From JAVBQG01 sp031549185 (GTDB lineage: Bacteria; Synergistota; Synergistia; Synergistales; Synergistaceae): a stretch of 33,458 nt of DNA. The notes under the pieces are model-generated. The model was not told the origin of the DNA. It was given only the letters and a program-made list of their open reading frames with translations, and ran no database searches. Shown here one piece after another: positions 30,417 through 33,458 of this stretch (its first letter is position 1; every line of letters begins with the position of its first letter). Where the stretch lies: assembly GCA_031549185.1 (NCBI GenBank), contig JAVBQG010000055.1, forward strand, positions 1 through 33,458, read 5' to 3'. The translations under genes and the position numbers were made by a program.

Positions 30417-31709
30417 ATGTTCGAGAAAGAGATACCCTACCAGCTTATCAAAAACAATTTCACGGGCTTTCCACACATGGTGAAGCTCAGGCAGATATTT
30501 GCGGACGTCCACATCAAGGATATCGAGGGGGAAGTCCGAGAGCAGATGCGCAGGCTTCCCATTCCAGACCTTACCGGAAAGAAAATCGCCATCACGGCGG
30601 GCAGCCGGGGTATCTCCAATTTCATGGAGACGATCCATGCCGTAGGCTGTGAACTCCGCAAGCTCGGCGCACACCCTTTTGTCGTACCCGCAATGGGCAG
30701 TCACGGATGCGGTTCGGCCGAAGGTCAGGTCGAAATTCTCGCGGGATATGGCATGACGGAGGAAACGCTGGAGATGCCCATTCTTTCCTCCATGGAAACG
30801 GTCTCGTTGGGCTTCTCCGAGAGTGGGGCAGAGGTCTTCTGCGACAGAACGGCTTATGAGGCGGACGGTATCGTCGTCTGCGGACGTGTGAAACCACATA
30901 CTGACTTCAGGGCTCCGATCGAGAGCGGGCTGTGCAAGATGATGGTCGTCGGACTTGGCAACCATAACGGCGCCGCCTCGTTCCACAAAACGGGCACAGG
31001 CGACTTGGGTGAGCGCCTGCATAGCGCAGCCAGGCTCTTTCTCGACAGGACAAAGGTGCTCTTCGGCATGGCGATGATCGACAACGCGCACCACAGGACG
31101 CAAAAACTGGAGGCCGTCATGCGGGGGGATATCCTGCGCCGCGAGCCGGAGCTGCTGGTCGAAGCCACCGCGGCAATGTCCCGTATCCTCTTGGACAACA
31201 TCGACACCCTCATCGTCGATTATTACGGCAAGGAGATCAGCGGGACGGGGATGGACCCGAACGTCACAGGACGCATGCTCTTCGCGCCACACATGCACTA
31301 CCCCGGTTTTCCGCGAGTGAAGAAGATCGCCGTGCTGCGCCTGACCGAAGCAAGCCACGGTAACGCAGCCGGCCTCGGTCTCGCGGACTACGCCTCCCGA
31401 CGCTTTGCCCAGGCGTTAGACCTCGGTGCTACGTATACGAACAGCCTCTCCACCGCGCTCCCCCTGAGCAAAATTCCGATGGTGATGAACAACGATCTCG
31501 ACACGATCTACGCTGCCGCATCGTGCTGCGGGAAAGTAGACGTTAAGGACGTGAGGATTGTCCGCATCGCGAACACTCTCGCGCTGGAGCACATCCTCGT
31601 GTCGGAAAATTTCCTGTCGGAGATCGCCGAGCGAAACGACATGCAGGTCGTCGGCGAGCCGGAGGAGATGGTTTTCAACGGGGAAAACAACTTTGCAGAT
31701 CTGACGTAA
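30417..31709 (+). CDS. LarA-like lactate-racemase-domain protein (DUF2088)
   Basis: 430 residues. N-terminal LarA domain: KKIAITAGSRGISNFMETI (about 57-75) and VVPAMGSHGCGSAEGQVEIL (about 88-107). Then VVCGRVKPHTDFRAPIESGL, CKMMVVGLGNHNGAASF (about 159-195), where a His, a Lys and a second His (PH, CK, NH) occur in the order of the LarA residues that carry and coordinate the Ni-pincer cofactor, although the spacings (13 and 9) differ from LarA of Lactobacillus. No larB/C/E cofactor genes are in the window. Last gene of the Etf operon. Expected to racemise or epimerise a 2-hydroxyacid so that the FAD dehydrogenase can oxidise it. ATG 30417 has AGGAG 12 bases upstream, rather far. Confidence 0.82.
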   Translation: MFEKEIPYQLIKNNFTGFPHMVKLRQIFADVHIKDIEGEVREQMRRLPIPDLTGKKIAITAGSRGISNFMETIHAVGCELRKLGAHPFVVPAMGSHGCGSAEGQVEILAGYGMTEETLEMPILSSMETVSLGFSESGAEVFCDRTAYEADGIVVCGRVKPHTDFRAPIESGLCKMMVVGLGNHNGAASFHKTGTGDLGERLHSAARLFLDRTKVLFGMAMIDNAHHRTQKLEAVMRGDILRREPELLVEATAAMSRILLDNIDTLIVDYYGKEISGTGMDPNVTGRMLFAPHMHYPGFPRVKKIAVLRLTEASHGNAAGLGLADYASRRFAQALDLGATYTNSLSTALPLSKIPMVMNNDLDTIYAAASCCGKVDVKDVRIVRIANTLALEHILVSENFLSEIAERNDMQVVGEPEEMVFNGENNFADLT

Positions 31710-31858
31710 TAATATGATTTCCGAGATACTTCCAAATTCGGCACATTCCCTGCATATTATGCTTGCATCACCTTCCGCACACAAGATTTAAATTTAATTT
31801 CTCAACTTTCGCACATCACGAACAAGGCTCGCACCTTGATAAATCAATGACCGGCAAA

Positions 31859-33181
31859 CTATAAGAAGCTCTTCTGTGCTTCCGATGCACATGGGAGTAG
31901 TTTCATTTGCAGGGTTTGGGGCAGCTTCGAAAAGAAACATTCGAGGAGCGTCTCCAGCTCCTCCTCCGACAGAAAGAGCCTCTCCGCCGCTGTGTCGTGA
32001 AGCGCCTTCATCAGAAGGAAGAGGGCTTCGGTAAATTTGATGTCCGAAAGCTCATCCCCCACGGCGCGGAAAAGGGCGCCGAAAGACCGCTCGTCGCGCT
32101 CGATTCGATTCTCCAGCGCCAGCATCGTGTAACGCGCAAAGACCACCGCAGTATAGGCCGTCATCGCGTCGTACGAACGGGACGCGCACTCCTTGCACAA
32201 CTGCAGCCGGCTCTTGCAGGCCTTGAAGAACACCTCTATATCCCAGCGTTTGCCGTAAATCCGGATGATCTCTTCCTCCGGCAGCGAGGCATCTGTCGAA
32301 AGCAACACGACGTAGTCCTTCCGCTTGCTCTTGTTGCGAACGTAGACGAGCTTTGCAGGGATCTCTCGTTCCCCCTTGGCGTCGCACACGTCGATCTCGA
32401 CGGACAGCAGATATTTGCTTTGCCCTCTGCGCTTCCTGTTGCTCTTGTAAATCTCCGGCGCGGATACCATCTGCCCTTTATACCGGTAATGCACCTTCGA
32501 TGTCTTCTTGACGCGCGCGATGACGTCGAGTCCTTTCTCCTTGAGCGACAGAATGTGGCACGGGGCCGAGAACCACGAGTCGAAGAGCACGTACGGGGCG
32601 CGCAGTCCGGCATCCAGGGCCTGGCGAATCATCTCCATCATGGCGGCCGGAGCGCCCGATTGAGCGAGACGCCTCTGTTTGTAGCCCGAGGTGCGCTTGT
32701 CCACCTCCCTCGCTTCGCAAACGCGCCCTTCCCTTTTCTGGGACGCGAGGATGCACGAGTTGACGGGGAGGAATGTGTTTCCGTCGCTGAAGCCGAGCGT
32801 CAGCAGGCGGAACCCCTTGATGTAGACCTTGTGGCAGTGATCGTAGACCTTGCTCAGCAGTTCGACTTTTTTCGAACGATTGCGCGCGTACGGCGTATCG
32901 TCGACGATGAAGACGTTGTTCCTCGTCTCATCGGTCAGGGGTTCGACCACCTCTCGCACGATCCTCGCCGCAAGGAGCGTCGTAAAGCGCATCCAGTTGA
33001 TGCGGCAGGCGTTTATGAAGCGGTAGAACGCATCTTTGCCGCCGGCCTCCCGCGAGGCGGACGAAACGGACTGGAACATCGTCCGGTGCAGGAAGGCGAA
33101 CGCGAAGAGTTCGCGAAAGAGTTTTGCGGCGGGAACGCCCTTCATCTTGCAGGCTCCCACGCATTTAGAGCAGATTCGCAT
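31859..33181 (-). CDS. IS4-type DDE transposase
   Basis: Up to 440 residues. IVDDTPYARNRSKKVELLSK (about 91) holds the first Asp, YVLFDSWFSAPCHILSLKEK (about 196) the second, and IYGKRWDIEVFFKACKSRLQ (about 308) is the Y-(2)-R-(3)-E-(6)-K signature with the catalytic Glu. The whole DDE core is intact. An ATG at 33145 has GGAG 8 bases upstream and is a good alternative start; nothing like a ribosome-binding site precedes 33181. I could not find convincing terminal inverted repeats or a target duplication by eye, so the element's ends are not given. It follows the catabolic operon by 150 bases. Confidence 0.85.
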   Translation of the reverse strand: MRICSKCVGACKMKGVPAAKLFRELFAFAFLHRTMFQSVSSASREAGGKDAFYRFINACRINWMRFTTLLAARIVREVVEPLTDETRNNVFIVDDTPYARNRSKKVELLSKVYDHCHKVYIKGFRLLTLGFSDGNTFLPVNSCILASQKREGRVCEAREVDKRTSGYKQRRLAQSGAPAAMMEMIRQALDAGLRAPYVLFDSWFSAPCHILSLKEKGLDVIARVKKTSKVHYRYKGQMVSAPEIYKSNRKRRGQSKYLLSVEIDVCDAKGEREIPAKLVYVRNKSKRKDYVVLLSTDASLPEEEIIRIYGKRWDIEVFFKACKSRLQLCKECASRSYDAMTAYTAVVFARYTMLALENRIERDERSFGALFRAVGDELSDIKFTEALFLLMKALHDTAAERLFLSEEELETLLECFFSKLPQTLQMKLLPCASEAQKSFL

Positions 33182-33345
33182 CGTGATTTGTTATAGCTTC
33201 GTCGCGCCCCGCATATTCACCGGAGATAGTCAGGTTTCCGCATGAAAATATCAAAATTAAAATGCTCTAAGAAGGGCGGTGAGTCCGAACGTGTGAAAAA
33301 ACGCATCGATTATCGACCCCCCATCTCCACCTCAAAGCAAGCAAG

Positions 33346-33415
33346 ACCTCGCTGAAACTGCGCGAGCAGCGTGATAAGATGTTGTTTGCGAAGCACCATC
33401 TTTCACCAGCGAGGT
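33346..33415 (+). other. Folded leader that may hide the ribosome-binding site of the gene at 33425
   Basis: ACCTCGCTG (33346-33354) pairs perfectly with CAGCGAGGT (33407-33415). Inside lies a second hairpin, 33376-33387 with 33391-33402 (10 Watson-Crick pairs, one G-U, one mismatch, loop GCG). The right outer arm contains GAGGTG, the probable ribosome-binding site of the ATG ten bases on, so folding would mask it. Confidence 0.5.
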
Positions 33416-33424
33416 GCAATTATT

Positions 33425-33458
33425 ATGACTCAACCCGACGTAAAATTCCAGGACAAAA
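33425..33458 (+). CDS. First 11 codons of a gene running off the right edge, possibly a Y1-type transposase
   Basis: ATG 33425 opens MTQPDVKFQDK..., preceded by GAGGTG at 33411-33416. The short KFQDK start and the structured leader recall IS200/REP-associated tyrosine transposases, but eleven codons are too few to identify it. The call is a guess from context (REP-like repeats in the window, sequestered ribosome-binding site). Confidence 0.35.
   Translation, partial: MTQPDVKFQDK

Noticed and set aside
31710..33300. Terminal inverted repeats of the IS4-type element
   Set aside because: AT-rich stretches at about 31788 and 33245 look loosely complementary but need several gaps; no clear repeat or target duplication could be fixed, so only the transposase gene is annotated.

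Overview
The window looks like a chromosome segment of a GC-rich anaerobe of the phylum Synergistota (Synergistetes). The evidence is a secreted protein (5393-6232) with a C-terminal Cys/hydrophobic/Arg tail of the Synergist-CTERM type, an aldehyde:ferredoxin oxidoreductase fused genetically to a NuoEFG-like diaphorase module, a TRAP transporter, Etf-linked dehydrogenase genes, and no respiratory or aerobic markers. No rRNA, tRNA or CRISPR array was seen. Layout: 1-21 is the start of a gene leaving the left edge. 194-707 is a type II toxin-antitoxin pair whose YafQ-type toxin is frameshifted. 914-4158 carries corA, a zinc-ribbon protein, a MalY/PatB-type C-S lyase and a LigB-fold dioxygenase-like protein on the plus strand. 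4201-6232 (minus) holds a YcaQ-type DNA glycosylase behind the Synergist-CTERM protein. 6393-8063 has a hotdog thioesterase, an antitoxin-like XRE regulator and a metallo-beta-lactamase-fold hydrolase. 8175-11144 is a four-gene plus-strand operon: a B3/B4-domain protein followed by the complete AmmeMemoRadiSam trio (Memo-like B, AMMECR1-like A, radical SAM). It is followed by birA-bioY behind a clear BirA operator, and then a VapC remnant at 12795-12923. 13054-18660 (minus) is a tight six-gene operon: NuoE-like, NuoF-like, short NuoG-like, polyferredoxin, tungsten-type AOR and MoaD-like. It most likely encodes an NAD-coupled, possibly electron-bifurcating, aldehyde oxidoreductase. 19028-21303 (minus) encodes two exported proteins, one with a histone-H1-like Lys/Ala/Thr tract and TPR-like repeats. 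The right third (21646-31709) is a coherent catabolic locus. On the minus strand are dctP, dctQ, dctM and an M20 amidohydrolase (transcribed in that order), followed by a GntR/FCD regulator. Divergently on the plus strand are etfB, etfA, a GlcD-type FAD 2-hydroxyacid dehydrogenase and a LarA-like (lactate-racemase-fold) protein. The AT-rich 455-bp gap between dctP and etfB holds three near-identical copies of a GntR-type operator (core TTGTATGCAA or its complement) placed at both divergent transcription units. I read this as uptake of an organic acid or acylated acid, hydrolysis by M20, stereochemical inversion by the LarA homologue and Etf-coupled oxidation, all controlled by the local GntR; the substrate is unknown. 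The locus is followed by an IS4-type transposase (31859-33181), and the window ends in the first codons of another gene at 33425 behind a strongly folded leader. REP-like nested inverted repeats occupy the gaps at 18809-18949 and 21324-21402.
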